From Cytophagales bacterium (GTDB lineage: Bacteria; Bacteroidota; Bacteroidia; Cytophagales; VRUD01), in the NCBI GenBank assembly GCA_019456305.1, contig VRUD01000022.1, positions 1 through 51,578 on the forward strand: a stretch of DNA of 51,578 nt, in the 5' to 3' direction. The stretch's first letter is position 1, and each line of letters opens with the position of its first letter. Below, one piece after another: positions 18,292-25,614 of the stretch. The notes under the pieces are model-generated. The model was not told where the DNA came from. It ran no database searches and saw only the letters and a list, made by a program, of their open reading frames with translations. The position numbers and the translations under genes were made by a program.

Positions 18292-18909
18292 TTAAAATGG
18301 TTGCGTAGCAGCTTCTTCTAAAAAGGCTTCTATTTCCTTATCAGCTACTTTGGTTTTTAAAAATTCTATTGGTTCGCTTCGGTCAATGTGTTTGAAATAG
18401 CCTAATTGTTCACGAAATAGTTTTTCATTAAAAAGGTTTTTAAATATTTGTTTCGTTCTTGAAGAAATTTCAAAAAAACTATAATGGTCTTTTATAATAA
18501 AATATATATCAACATAATCCCTCCATTTTGCTCTGTAACTAAGAACAAATGCCTTCATAGCCGCGAGATCCAATATATTGGGCATATTGATAATGTCATT
18601 AAATTTTACTTTTGCTTCAATCTTGTGAGGAAAATTAAAGAATGTGATCTTAACTTTATTAACTTTGATCGTAAATTCTCCTTCTTCTGAATAAACTATT
18701 TCATCAATTGTATAATTATTCTTATGGATCTTTTGTTTTACATTGCTAATTCTGAATTCTTTATCTCTGAACAGGTCAAAATCAACCGATCTTCTGTGGC
18801 CTATCTGTAATGCTATTGCTGTGCCGCCTACCAGGTAGAATTGGTTTGAGAAAGATTTGATCAAAGGTAATAGTTCAACCTGCTCTTTTGTGAGGATCTC
18901 TTCGTGCAT
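18292..18909 (-). CDS. AbiEii-type nucleotidyltransferase toxin
   Basis: 205 residues. FYLVGGTAIALQIGHRRSVDFDLF (about 28-51) is the GG(T/S)xL...HR.S.DxDLF nucleotidyltransferase core of the AbiEii/AbiGii toxin family; the two aspartates of VDFDLF should bind metal. The later LDLAAMKAFVLSYRAKWRDYVDIYFI segment is also typical. AbiEii-like enzymes are thought to modify RNA (or tRNA) by transferring nucleotides, arresting growth or aborting phage infection. The gene overlaps by 35 nt the upstream small gene, as in bicistronic toxin-antitoxin pairs. Confidence 0.78.
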   Translation of the reverse strand: MHEEILTKEQVELLPLIKSFSNQFYLVGGTAIALQIGHRRSVDFDLFRDKEFRISNVKQKIHKNNYTIDEIVYSEEGEFTIKVNKVKITFFNFPHKIEAKVKFNDIINMPNILDLAAMKAFVLSYRAKWRDYVDIYFIIKDHYSFFEISSRTKQIFKNLFNEKLFREQLGYFKHIDRSEPIEFLKTKVADKEIEAFLEEAATQPF

Positions 18910-19174
18910 GTCTTTTGAAATACAAATTAAAGAAATTGATCGTTCGTTTGTGGTAATTCAAGCGTTTATGTGATGTTTGTTCATAAAATATCTCAGCCGC
19001 TTTATCAATCCCAACCAGCTCAAAAAGTTTCTTCACGCTTTTTTCATCGCCATAGTTCAGGATAGTCTCAACTAATAAGCCGAGACTTATTTCATGCAGT
19101 CTTTTCGGGTCTGCCGACCAGAAGATGGTTTTGTTTTCTTTGATGAAGTTTATTATTTTGGGGGAATGGGGCAT
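18875..19174 (-). CDS. Probable antitoxin partner of the AbiEii-type toxin
   Basis: 99 residues with FWSADPKRLHEISLGLLVETILNYGDEKSVKKLFELVGIDKAAEIF, which recalls the short DUF6922-like proteins found upstream of AbiEii-type nucleotidyltransferases. It overlaps the toxin gene by 35 nt and would be translated first, as expected of an antitoxin. The basic C-terminal tail comes from the overlap. The assignment rests mainly on gene order and this resemblance. Confidence 0.6.
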   Translation of the reverse strand: MPHSPKIINFIKENKTIFWSADPKRLHEISLGLLVETILNYGDEKSVKKLFELVGIDKAAEIFYEQTSHKRLNYHKRTINFFNLYFKRHARRDPHKRAG

Positions 19175-19338
19175 AATATAAATTATTGATAACGTAAAGT
19201 ATAAAAAACGTAAGGCATTAGAAATACTAATCTGTCAACCAAACAGTAACCTGAAATATAAACACAAACTGTTCTGAAAGCACTAGTTTAGTTACCCTAT
19301 ATTTTTTATACAATGTTGCAAAAGTGCTTTTCTGTCGG

Positions 19339-19497
19339 TCAAGTAGTTTCTAGTGTCTGCGGTTTTATATTATACTTCTTGCGGATTGCTTTCATTTCTT
19401 TTTTTAAAATGTCGGGTTGTTTCCAATATTTTTCACTTAACTTTTCCCGAATTTCCCGCATCATTTGAACTGCGTCAAATTTTTTATTCTTTTTCAT
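19339..19497 (-). CDS. Small antitoxin-like protein paired with PIN protein
   Basis: 52 residues (MKKNKKFDAVQMMREIREKL ... KKYNIKPQTLETT). The FDAVxMMREIREKLS motif resembles small proteins found next to PIN toxins in Bacteroidota, cyanobacteria and others. Its ATG lies inside the last codons of the PIN gene (14-nt overlap), which indicates translational coupling. Here it is downstream of the toxin, the reverse of the classic vapBC order. No DNA-binding domain is visible. Confidence 0.55.
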   Translation of the reverse strand: MKKNKKFDAVQMMREIREKLSEKYWKQPDILKKEMKAIRKKYNIKPQTLETT

Positions 19498-19951
19498 TGT
19501 CTTTTGATTTTAGAATTTCTCTCGGTGTTCTTATTTCAATAATTCTGTAACCTAGTCGCAGGTTAATAGAATTGTAAAGTCGTATACGTTCAAGATTTAC
19601 AATGTGTTTGAAATTCCAGCTCGCCAACACATCTGTATTGTATATTGTTCCAAGTGCAATGTGCAAAGCATCATTGTAACTTTTATTGGTTAACGCACCT
19701 TCTTCAATGTATGTTTCTGCAAGTTGGATTGCTTCATCTACAATGCTGATGTTGATTATGTTTGTTTTGGGGATTTCCTTAACTTTATTTCTTACCTTTG
19801 GCCTTGCAAGTTCCAATTCTTGTAAAGTCAAGTCAGAAAGCATTAACAGTTTTGTTCCTTTCTTGAATTCATCAAAAAGTTCGTTTGACCATTTTTTAAA
19901 CTCTTCGTCAAAGCAACCGCCAATTACTGAAGTGTCTGCGTAAATTTCCAT
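19484..19951 (-). CDS. PIN-domain RNase toxin
   Basis: 155 residues from the ATG at 19951 (MEIYADTSVIGGCFDEEF). The upstream GTG at 19993 would add 14 residues encoded partly by an inverted-repeat element, so I reject it. Acidic PIN residues are visible: Asp6 in YADTSV, Glu in LTLQELE, Asp in YNDALHIALG and the final TDVLASWNFKHIVN. PIN toxins cleave RNA. It overlaps the small gene that follows by 14 nt. Confidence 0.72.
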   Translation of the reverse strand: MEIYADTSVIGGCFDEEFKKWSNELFDEFKKGTKLLMLSDLTLQELELARPKVRNKVKEIPKTNIINISIVDEAIQLAETYIEEGALTNKSYNDALHIALGTIYNTDVLASWNFKHIVNLERIRLYNSINLRLGYRIIEIRTPREILKSKDNEKE

Positions 19952-19991
19952 TAGTCCAAAACAGATAACTTTCAGGTTTATGTGGTATTTC

Positions 19992-20153
19992 ACCTAAAAA
20001 TCTAAATTAAAAAGAAAGAAAAGTGATGTAAATATTATGATACTTCCTTAATTTAGTACAATAAAAGTAAAAAATTAAAACTTTAAACCATCACTTTTTG
20101 GGTGAAAAAATCAACACTAGGTAATTCCGGTTTTTCAATTTAGATTTTTAGGT
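19992..20153. mobile_element. 162-bp inverted-repeat (MITE-like) element
   Basis: Termini 19992-20013 and 20132-20153 are 22-bp inverted repeats with one mismatch (core ACCTAAAAATCTAAATT). Inside, AAAAGTGATG (20019-20028) and CATCACTTTT (20089-20098) pair perfectly. There is no coding capacity. One end forms the last codons and stop of a truncated vapC; the other lies just upstream of the PIN gene. No clear target-site duplication is seen. Confidence 0.6.
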
Positions 20154-20251
20154 ATACTACCAAGCGGTAGCTTTTTAAATTTTTCAAACAGAGAAAGAGG
20201 TTTTTTCTTTATAATATAAATGCAGATATTTGTATCAAGTAAGTACTCCAT
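20135..20251 (-). pseudogene. vapC: Truncated vapC toxin gene
   Basis: The ATG overlaps the vapB stop (TAATG), the classic vapBC coupling. Only 38 residues remain: MEYLLDTNICIYIIKKKPLS is a clear VapC N-terminus with the first PIN aspartate, but the frame ends within the terminal repeat of the adjacent element (last codons PKNLN, then stop). The remaining about 90-100 residues, with the other acidic residues, are absent on the far side of the element, so the toxin must be inactive. Confidence 0.75.
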
Positions 20252-20487
20252 TAGTCAATGTTTTCTCTGTTTTGTTCATCTGGCTGATCTCTATCATTCA
20301 TAAAGTCTTCAGTAAAAAGACTCAGACTATCAATCATACTTTGCCAAGGCTTGTTGTAGGGTATTATATACAAGGTATTTCCAATTTTCTTTAGATAAAC
20401 CTTATTATCTTTAATTTCCAGTTGCTTTGGGATTTGTATTGCCTGAAATCCCTCATTATTCTGTATATCTATTGTTTCGAATGCCAT
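20251..20487 (-). CDS. vapB: VapB-type AbrB-like antitoxin (orphan)
   Basis: 78 residues from the ATG at 20487 (MAFETIDIQNNEGFQAIQIP); an in-frame ATG at 20511 would add eight residues. The sequence GFQAIQIPKQLEIKDNKVYLKKIGNTLYIIPYNKPWQSM is the swapped-hairpin AbrB/MazE fold of VapB antitoxins, and the acidic C-terminus would bind VapC. Its partner is truncated, so the antitoxin is now an orphan unless it cross-neutralises another PIN protein. Confidence 0.8.
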   Translation of the reverse strand: MAFETIDIQNNEGFQAIQIPKQLEIKDNKVYLKKIGNTLYIIPYNKPWQSMIDSLSLFTEDFMNDRDQPDEQNRENID

Positions 20488-20580
20488 GTCATTTTTTTTT
20501 GAGTTGTACAAATTTAAAAAATAATATTGAGTTGCTTATTTTTTTTTCAAATATACGATTTTTTAGAAAACAAAGCAGGT

Positions 20581-23454
20581 TCAGATTGTAATTTTTAGTG
20601 ATAAATTATATCTCCTCGGAAGTCCGAAAAATACGGCTGCTGATTTGGCGTCAAAGTCGTCATAGCTTTGAGTATATGAGTCGTTATTTTGGGCATCAGA
20701 AATATAAACATTATTAAGTGCATTCAGAACACTAAACCTTAAATTCATACTAACTTTATTGAATTGAAAGCGATAACCTGCATGAAAATCAACCAGGGAG
20801 TAATAGGGAATCTTCCAGGATTCCTTCGGATTGCCATTTTCGTCAGTCGCATTACTGCTGCCATCCAGCGATAAGGGATTGAAGTCTGCATAATGATTTC
20901 CAAAATAAGTAAATCTTCCTTTAATATACAAACCTGCAACGGGTTCATATCTGAGCGTAGCTGCATATTGGATTTGTGCCGCGTCTCCTACGTGAATACC
21001 TTTGGCATTAAAATAATCTTTATAGATAACCTGCCCCTGGTCATCAAAAACTCTTACCGTATCTCCCGAATCCCATTTCCAGTCACCAACTGATAGAAGT
21101 CCCTCCAGATCAAGATTTTTTGAGAGATTATAAATAAAATCAAATTCAATACCTTTGTGTAAGGCATCAATGCCATTTACGTTGGCTGTGAAGGCTTCAT
21201 CATCTATTATTACCGTGATCCCACGATCAACAGGTTTATTTTTCCATTTAGTAATATATCCATTGATATTTGCTGCATAGTTTGAATGTTTATAACTATA
21301 GCCGATTTCTATTGCTTTGATCAATTCATTTTCAATGTTCCTGAAGAATTTATTATTATAGTCAATAACATTATTAAATCGCTGCGCTTTGGAAATGTAG
21401 CCAAGATTCAAAAACACGTTCATATTTTCATTGAGGTTGTAATTAACTCCGCCTTTTACAGTAACACCCGGTATCCATTTCCAATCAGTTTGAGCATATC
21501 TGGCTTCGGGTGAGTGATTTGTGTATCCCTGCGCGTTAAGAATGTAGCTGGTGTCAAGTTTACCACTAAAATTATTAACAACAAAAGTAGTGTCGTATGA
21601 TGTATAGAAATTAGCTCCCCTGAAAGCCTGAATATAGTTTGTTCCGTTATAAAAGAACATTTCTTCATTTCCTACAATCTGTTCAAATACCTGCCCAACA
21701 ATTACAAGGTCTTTTCTTTTGAAATAATCAACACGTTTATAGCCGGTATATGCTCCCGAGATATTAATAAATGCACTTATTAATCCTGCTTTATACTCTG
21801 CTTGAGCAAACAATCCACCCCATTTCACTAAACCATCATTGTGATAATCTATGATATCATCTTTTCTTTTATACACAGTCTTTTGATTTAGGTTAGTAGG
21901 ATCGCGATATACATCACCCCCTAATAAGTCGTAAACAACACGGTAATGTTCACCTTTGTAATACCTAAAATCTGTACCACCGGATAAGGTAATGACATCA
22001 TTGAGTTTATAATTTAATGTAGACAAAAAACCATACCACGTGTGGTTGTTAATGCTGCTGCGTAAGATACCCGTTGATCTTCGTTCACCGCTGGGGGTCA
22101 CATTGGCAGGTCCATAAACATTTTCATCATAAGCTGCCTGGTAATTCCAACGTCCATTAGTAGATTCTCTGGGAATATCTTTATTACCCGTTCCACCACC
22201 TCTCCCAACAGACATATACAAAATATTTGAAAGATAGAGTTTATCATTTATACTCCAAAAATCCTTTAGACTAAATTGTGGTTTATGGTAATAATTCAGT
22301 TTTTCGTTCACAACTTCCATTTTTGCAGGGATAGTATCACCGTTTGGTGCGATTGTATATCTTTCAAGATATCCCCAGTTCTGGTTATAGGTTACCCCAA
22401 AATCCTTTCCCGGATTATCGTAGCTCAGTGTATCAATAGACACATCCTGGATAACCTTAGAAGCAAACTTTTTATCGAAAACGGTAATTGGATGCTTAAA
22501 TGAACGCTGTCCATGTTTCTGAGGCGCTCCCATCGCTGTTAGACTGATTAGGTGATTCCCAACCATTTTTTCTAATTTTCCAAAATAAAACCAGGCTTTT
22601 GAGAAGGTATGTTCAGCCCAACCATCTCTTTTTTTATAAGAGCCGGCAAATGTATAGCCCCAACCATTGTTCAATCTGCCTGAATTGAATGCAAATGATG
22701 TTCTGGATAAACCGAAACTACCCACTTCCTGTTTCACACTGAAATTTCTTTTGTTGTCAATACCCTTTGTAAGTATATTTAATGTTCCTCCAACGGATGG
22801 TATGGCAATTTTGGAAGCGCCAAGCCCGCGCTGCACCTGGATGACCCTGGTAACAGCATCCAAACCAAACCAGTTAGACCAATAGACCCATCCGTTTTCC
22901 ATGTCATTGACCGGGATGCCGTCAATCATTACGGCTACATTTCGCTGGTTGAAACCTCTTATGGTGATCCTTGCATCCCCGTCTCCCCCACCCTGTTGTG
23001 TAGCATAAACCCCCGGAGTAGAATTAAGTATCATTGGAATATCTTGTGACGCAAGCTCTTCTTGAATTTTCGCAATGGAAATATTTGAAAAAGCAACCGG
23101 AGTTTCCCGCTCTATGGCAAAATCAGCCACTACCTCAACTTCCGAAAGGATAATGGTTTGAAGTTTAAAATCTTTTACATACAGTAATTTTTTATCAAGT
23201 ATAATTTTTCGTGATATGGCTTGATAGCCGACATAGGATACGTCTAAAGTATATTCACCGTAATCTGCTTTAATAAAGAATTTACCATCCAGGTCAGTGA
23301 CAGTTCCAACACCTTCACCAATCAATACAGTCGCTCCTATCAGAGTCTCTCCTGTAGTTTTATCCTTAACAACTCCTTTGATTACACCTTTTTGAGCAAA
23401 GGAGTAAAAAGAAAATAATATATAAAAAAAAATAAAGAGTATATATTTAAGCAT
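20581..23454 (-). CDS. TonB-dependent outer-membrane receptor
   Basis: 957 residues. Signal peptide 1-20 (ends SFAQ), CarboxypepD_reg-like domain about 22-105 (GVIKGVVKDKTTGETLIGAT ... YVGYQ), plug about 115-230 (IPMILNSTPGVYATQQGGGDGDARITIRGFNQRNVAVMIDGIPVND, VQVQRGLGAS), and a 22-strand barrel to the end. The order is that of large Bacteroidota TonB-dependent transporters. No SusD partner lies nearby, so a glycan substrate is not indicated; the cargo is unknown. It is the last gene of a minus-strand operon beginning at 25399, 10 nt after the retropepsin-like protease gene. Confidence 0.88.
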   Translation of the reverse strand: MLKYILFIFFYILFSFYSFAQKGVIKGVVKDKTTGETLIGATVLIGEGVGTVTDLDGKFFIKADYGEYTLDVSYVGYQAISRKIILDKKLLYVKDFKLQTIILSEVEVVADFAIERETPVAFSNISIAKIQEELASQDIPMILNSTPGVYATQQGGGDGDARITIRGFNQRNVAVMIDGIPVNDMENGWVYWSNWFGLDAVTRVIQVQRGLGASKIAIPSVGGTLNILTKGIDNKRNFSVKQEVGSFGLSRTSFAFNSGRLNNGWGYTFAGSYKKRDGWAEHTFSKAWFYFGKLEKMVGNHLISLTAMGAPQKHGQRSFKHPITVFDKKFASKVIQDVSIDTLSYDNPGKDFGVTYNQNWGYLERYTIAPNGDTIPAKMEVVNEKLNYYHKPQFSLKDFWSINDKLYLSNILYMSVGRGGGTGNKDIPRESTNGRWNYQAAYDENVYGPANVTPSGERRSTGILRSSINNHTWYGFLSTLNYKLNDVITLSGGTDFRYYKGEHYRVVYDLLGGDVYRDPTNLNQKTVYKRKDDIIDYHNDGLVKWGGLFAQAEYKAGLISAFINISGAYTGYKRVDYFKRKDLVIVGQVFEQIVGNEEMFFYNGTNYIQAFRGANFYTSYDTTFVVNNFSGKLDTSYILNAQGYTNHSPEARYAQTDWKWIPGVTVKGGVNYNLNENMNVFLNLGYISKAQRFNNVIDYNNKFFRNIENELIKAIEIGYSYKHSNYAANINGYITKWKNKPVDRGITVIIDDEAFTANVNGIDALHKGIEFDFIYNLSKNLDLEGLLSVGDWKWDSGDTVRVFDDQGQVIYKDYFNAKGIHVGDAAQIQYAATLRYEPVAGLYIKGRFTYFGNHYADFNPLSLDGSSNATDENGNPKESWKIPYYSLVDFHAGYRFQFNKVSMNLRFSVLNALNNVYISDAQNNDSYTQSYDDFDAKSAAVFFGLPRRYNLSLKITI

Positions 23455-23464
23455 TGTGACGCTA

Positions 23465-23851
23465 TTATATTAATTCGAAGTATCCTTTTTTGAAATTGAT
23501 ATGTAGGTTAAAATTTTTCAAAAAACTTAACCCCAGCAAACCATCTACATGGCTTTTGGGAGGAAGGTCGTGCACTATTGCTATTACATTTTTAACCTCA
23601 TTTCCTGCGACACTAATTGATTCTAAAGTTACAAGAGGTGTTATTTCCATTCCAGAAGCAGTAATCATTTCTATTTTTTCTTTAGACAATTCCGGCTTTA
23701 ATCCTAAAGATTCTGCAATATTCCATGGTATCATTACATAAGATGCCCCTGTATCTAAAGCCATTTTGGGTCTCACTTTCTGGTCGCCTACTTGTAGTGA
23801 AACATGAGCAATAATAACTCCTGATTTATTATTAAAATTTATTTTTGCCAT
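23465..23851 (-). CDS. Retropepsin-like aspartic protease
   Basis: 128 residues, one retropepsin-type lobe: catalytic DTGAS (MALDTGASYVMIPWNIAESLG), then hydrophobic-hydrophobic-Gly HVDGLLGLSFLKNFNLHINF. As in retroviral proteases it should act as a dimer. No signal peptide is visible, so it is probably cytoplasmic. The start overlaps the preceding small gene by 13 nt, and the stop is 10 nt from the TonB receptor gene. Substrate unknown. Confidence 0.8.
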   Translation of the reverse strand: MAKINFNNKSGVIIAHVSLQVGDQKVRPKMALDTGASYVMIPWNIAESLGLKPELSKEKIEMITASGMEITPLVTLESISVAGNEVKNVIAIVHDLPPKSHVDGLLGLSFLKNFNLHINFKKGYFELI

Positions 23852-24069
23852 ATAAAAGCAACCGCATAGCCCTTTGTAGGAATTTCACCTGTATAAAAGT
23901 GAGCGATATCTTTAGCTTTAGTTTGTTTCATTGCTTCATAAGTGTCATCCCTGTTCTTGCTATGGGCTATAACTTTTCCCACGATAGGTTGTTCCAATTC
24001 ATTGACCTTGGTAACTTCAACCAACACCCATTCATCCCTATACTTTTTTGTAATTTCTTTAATGCTCAT
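23839..24069 (-). CDS. Small DUF5678-like protein A
   Basis: 76 residues (MSIKEITKKYRDEWVLVEVT ... GYAVAFIWQK). It resembles the short DUF5678-like proteins that often precede retropepsin-like protease genes, here with a 13-nt overlap to such a gene. It shares the pattern YxDEWVLVEV, AHxKNRDDT, HFYTGEIPxKGYAVA with the next gene upstream, so the two are tandem paralogues. It might be a substrate or inhibitor of the protease; this is a guess from context. Confidence 0.6.
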   Translation of the reverse strand: MSIKEITKKYRDEWVLVEVTKVNELEQPIVGKVIAHSKNRDDTYEAMKQTKAKDIAHFYTGEIPTKGYAVAFIWQK

Positions 24070-24138
24070 GTTATTTTAATATTTTTTGCTTCTTTGTTCC
24101 CAAAATAATTACATTTGTGTCTGGTGCGAAATTTACTT

Positions 24139-24363
24139 TTACCATCGGTAAGCCACGGCATAACCTTTTTTAGGAATTTCCCCCGTGTAAAAATGATATG
24201 TATATTTTTCTGCATATTTTATCATTGCAGAAGAAGTATCATCCCTATTTTTGTTATGAGCTAATAATCGCACTTTTACAGGATTGAAACCCTTGTCCTC
24301 CTGAAGGACTTCTACGAGTACCCATTCATCCTTATACTTTATCGTAATTTCTTTAATGTTCAT
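24139..24363 (-). CDS. Small DUF5678-like protein B (tandem paralogue)
   Basis: 74 residues (MNIKEITIKYKDEWVLVEVL ... GYAVAYRW), a paralogue of the 23839-24069 gene. Its ATG is one base after the stop of the lamin-tail T9SS gene, which shows they are co-translated. A 69-nt spacer follows. No known function. Confidence 0.6.
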   Translation of the reverse strand: MNIKEITIKYKDEWVLVEVLQEDKGFNPVKVRLLAHNKNRDDTSSAMIKYAEKYTYHFYTGEIPKKGYAVAYRW

Positions 24364-24364
24364 A

Positions 24365-25399
24365 TTATTTTACTATTTTTTTTGTGATTATTGTTCCATC
24401 CTTAAAATGTACCTTCAAAAAATAAACCCCGGAGTTTATTTCATTGAGAGTTATCACAAACTGTTTTTGGTTCTCAATTAATCCTGATTGATAAACTTTT
24501 TGTCCCAGCAAATCGTAAACCTCAGTAGATTTTAATACTTTGCCGGAGGTGATTGTTACTCGATTGTTTGATGAGGGATTGGGATAGATTATAAATGTAT
24601 TTTTATTAGTTAATTCATCTATTGAAGTTACTGTACAACTGGAAACAATAGATGAGCTACAAAAGCAATTGTGAAAACCCAAACTATCAAAGGTGTTTCT
24701 TGGAAGCGAATCCCACTCTATAGTAGGATTAAAAGCGCCCGGAACGCCGTATGGAATTCCCGGATTTGTAGTAACTCCTGCCCCAATATTATATTTACGG
24801 ATTAATGTCTGGTCTTTTGTCCAGTAAGCACCGATGCCGTCCCAATAGTTGGGCGCATTGGTCCAACCGGCACCGGTTCCTCCGAGAGCAGTCTGGGGCC
24901 TTTCACCAATCAACCCGAACAGGTCAATCATGATCCAATTATTTACTGCCGTGTCTTTTTCAAGTGATATAGCATCATCACCATTAAAAGGCAATACTCT
25001 ATCACCACCATTGGAGCAGAGATAACAGGGGGAATAGAAACCGGCATTGCAGGTATTTCCAAAATTCAACAGCTCGGCAAAAAGAATCGTATCAAACCCG
25101 GTTCCTAAAGGGTCCCGTCTATCAAGAATTGCAACAAAAGTGCCATTAGAAGGAATACTGTCTGCTGCTGATAAAGACTGAACATACCGGATGTCCTGGT
25201 CTGAAGTTGTGCTGCCATTTGACCATCTGATTATCCTGTAATTTCCAAGATAAATGGTTTGTGACGTTGGATTGTATATCTCCAGCGCTTTGTTATTATG
25301 GCTGCCTTCTACGTACTCTGAAAAGAACAGTTCTGTACATTGTGCGTTTGCACTGTAAGCCGCTAATATGGCTGCGATTGGTAGTAATAGCTTTTTCAT
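24365..25399 (-). CDS. T9SS-sorted lamin-tail-domain protein
   Basis: 344 residues. Signal peptide 1-19 (ends YSANAQ). Residues about 20-245 are a lamin-tail-like domain (LFFSEYVEGSHNNKALEIYNPT is the standard start; DRVLPFNGDDAISLEKD follows). Residues about 262-344 (IYPNPSSNNRVTI ... SGVYFLKVHFKDGTIITKKIVK) are a type A T9SS sorting domain, so the protein goes to the surface or medium. Lamin-tail domains in secreted bacterial proteins often accompany nucleases; here it stands alone. It is the first gene of a five-gene minus-strand operon and overlaps nothing. Confidence 0.82.
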   Translation of the reverse strand: MKKLLLPIAAILAAYSANAQCTELFFSEYVEGSHNNKALEIYNPTSQTIYLGNYRIIRWSNGSTTSDQDIRYVQSLSAADSIPSNGTFVAILDRRDPLGTGFDTILFAELLNFGNTCNAGFYSPCYLCSNGGDRVLPFNGDDAISLEKDTAVNNWIMIDLFGLIGERPQTALGGTGAGWTNAPNYWDGIGAYWTKDQTLIRKYNIGAGVTTNPGIPYGVPGAFNPTIEWDSLPRNTFDSLGFHNCFCSSSIVSSCTVTSIDELTNKNTFIIYPNPSSNNRVTITSGKVLKSTEVYDLLGQKVYQSGLIENQKQFVITLNEINSGVYFLKVHFKDGTIITKKIVK

Positions 25400-25464
25400 A
25401 ATTATAAAATTAAAAAGTTGCTTTGCTTACAAAGGTAAGAAATATTACTTTTTTTAAAAAAATT

Positions 25465-25493
25465 TTGTACTAAATATAATATCACTATCTTTG
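25465..25493 (+). promoter_or_regulatory. Predicted promoter of the nuclease-SprB gene
   Basis: TTG at 25465-25467 and TATCTTTG at 25486-25493, with 18 nt between, fit the Bacteroidota consensus. Transcription would begin near 25500, which makes the GTG at 25498 unlikely as a start and supports the ATG at 25615. The about 115-nt leader contains a CCTGTC/GACAGG hairpin near 25540-25555. Confidence 0.5.
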
Positions 25494-25614
25494 AGTTGTG
25501 AAAAAAAGTATAAAAATGTGTTCATGTGTTCACGCCTGCCTGTCGGCAGACAGGTATTCAAGTGTTCCGGAGAAACTTAACATCAATACATGTATATATG
25601 AATATTATTTTGGT

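Noticed and set aside
20581-23454. SusCD polysaccharide-utilisation locus
   Set aside because: No SusD-like lipoprotein or glycoside hydrolase lies beside the receptor.
25498-25614. GTG start at 25498 for the nuclease-SprB gene
   Set aside because: It coincides with the expected transcription start and lacks a signal peptide; ATG 25615 begins a good one.
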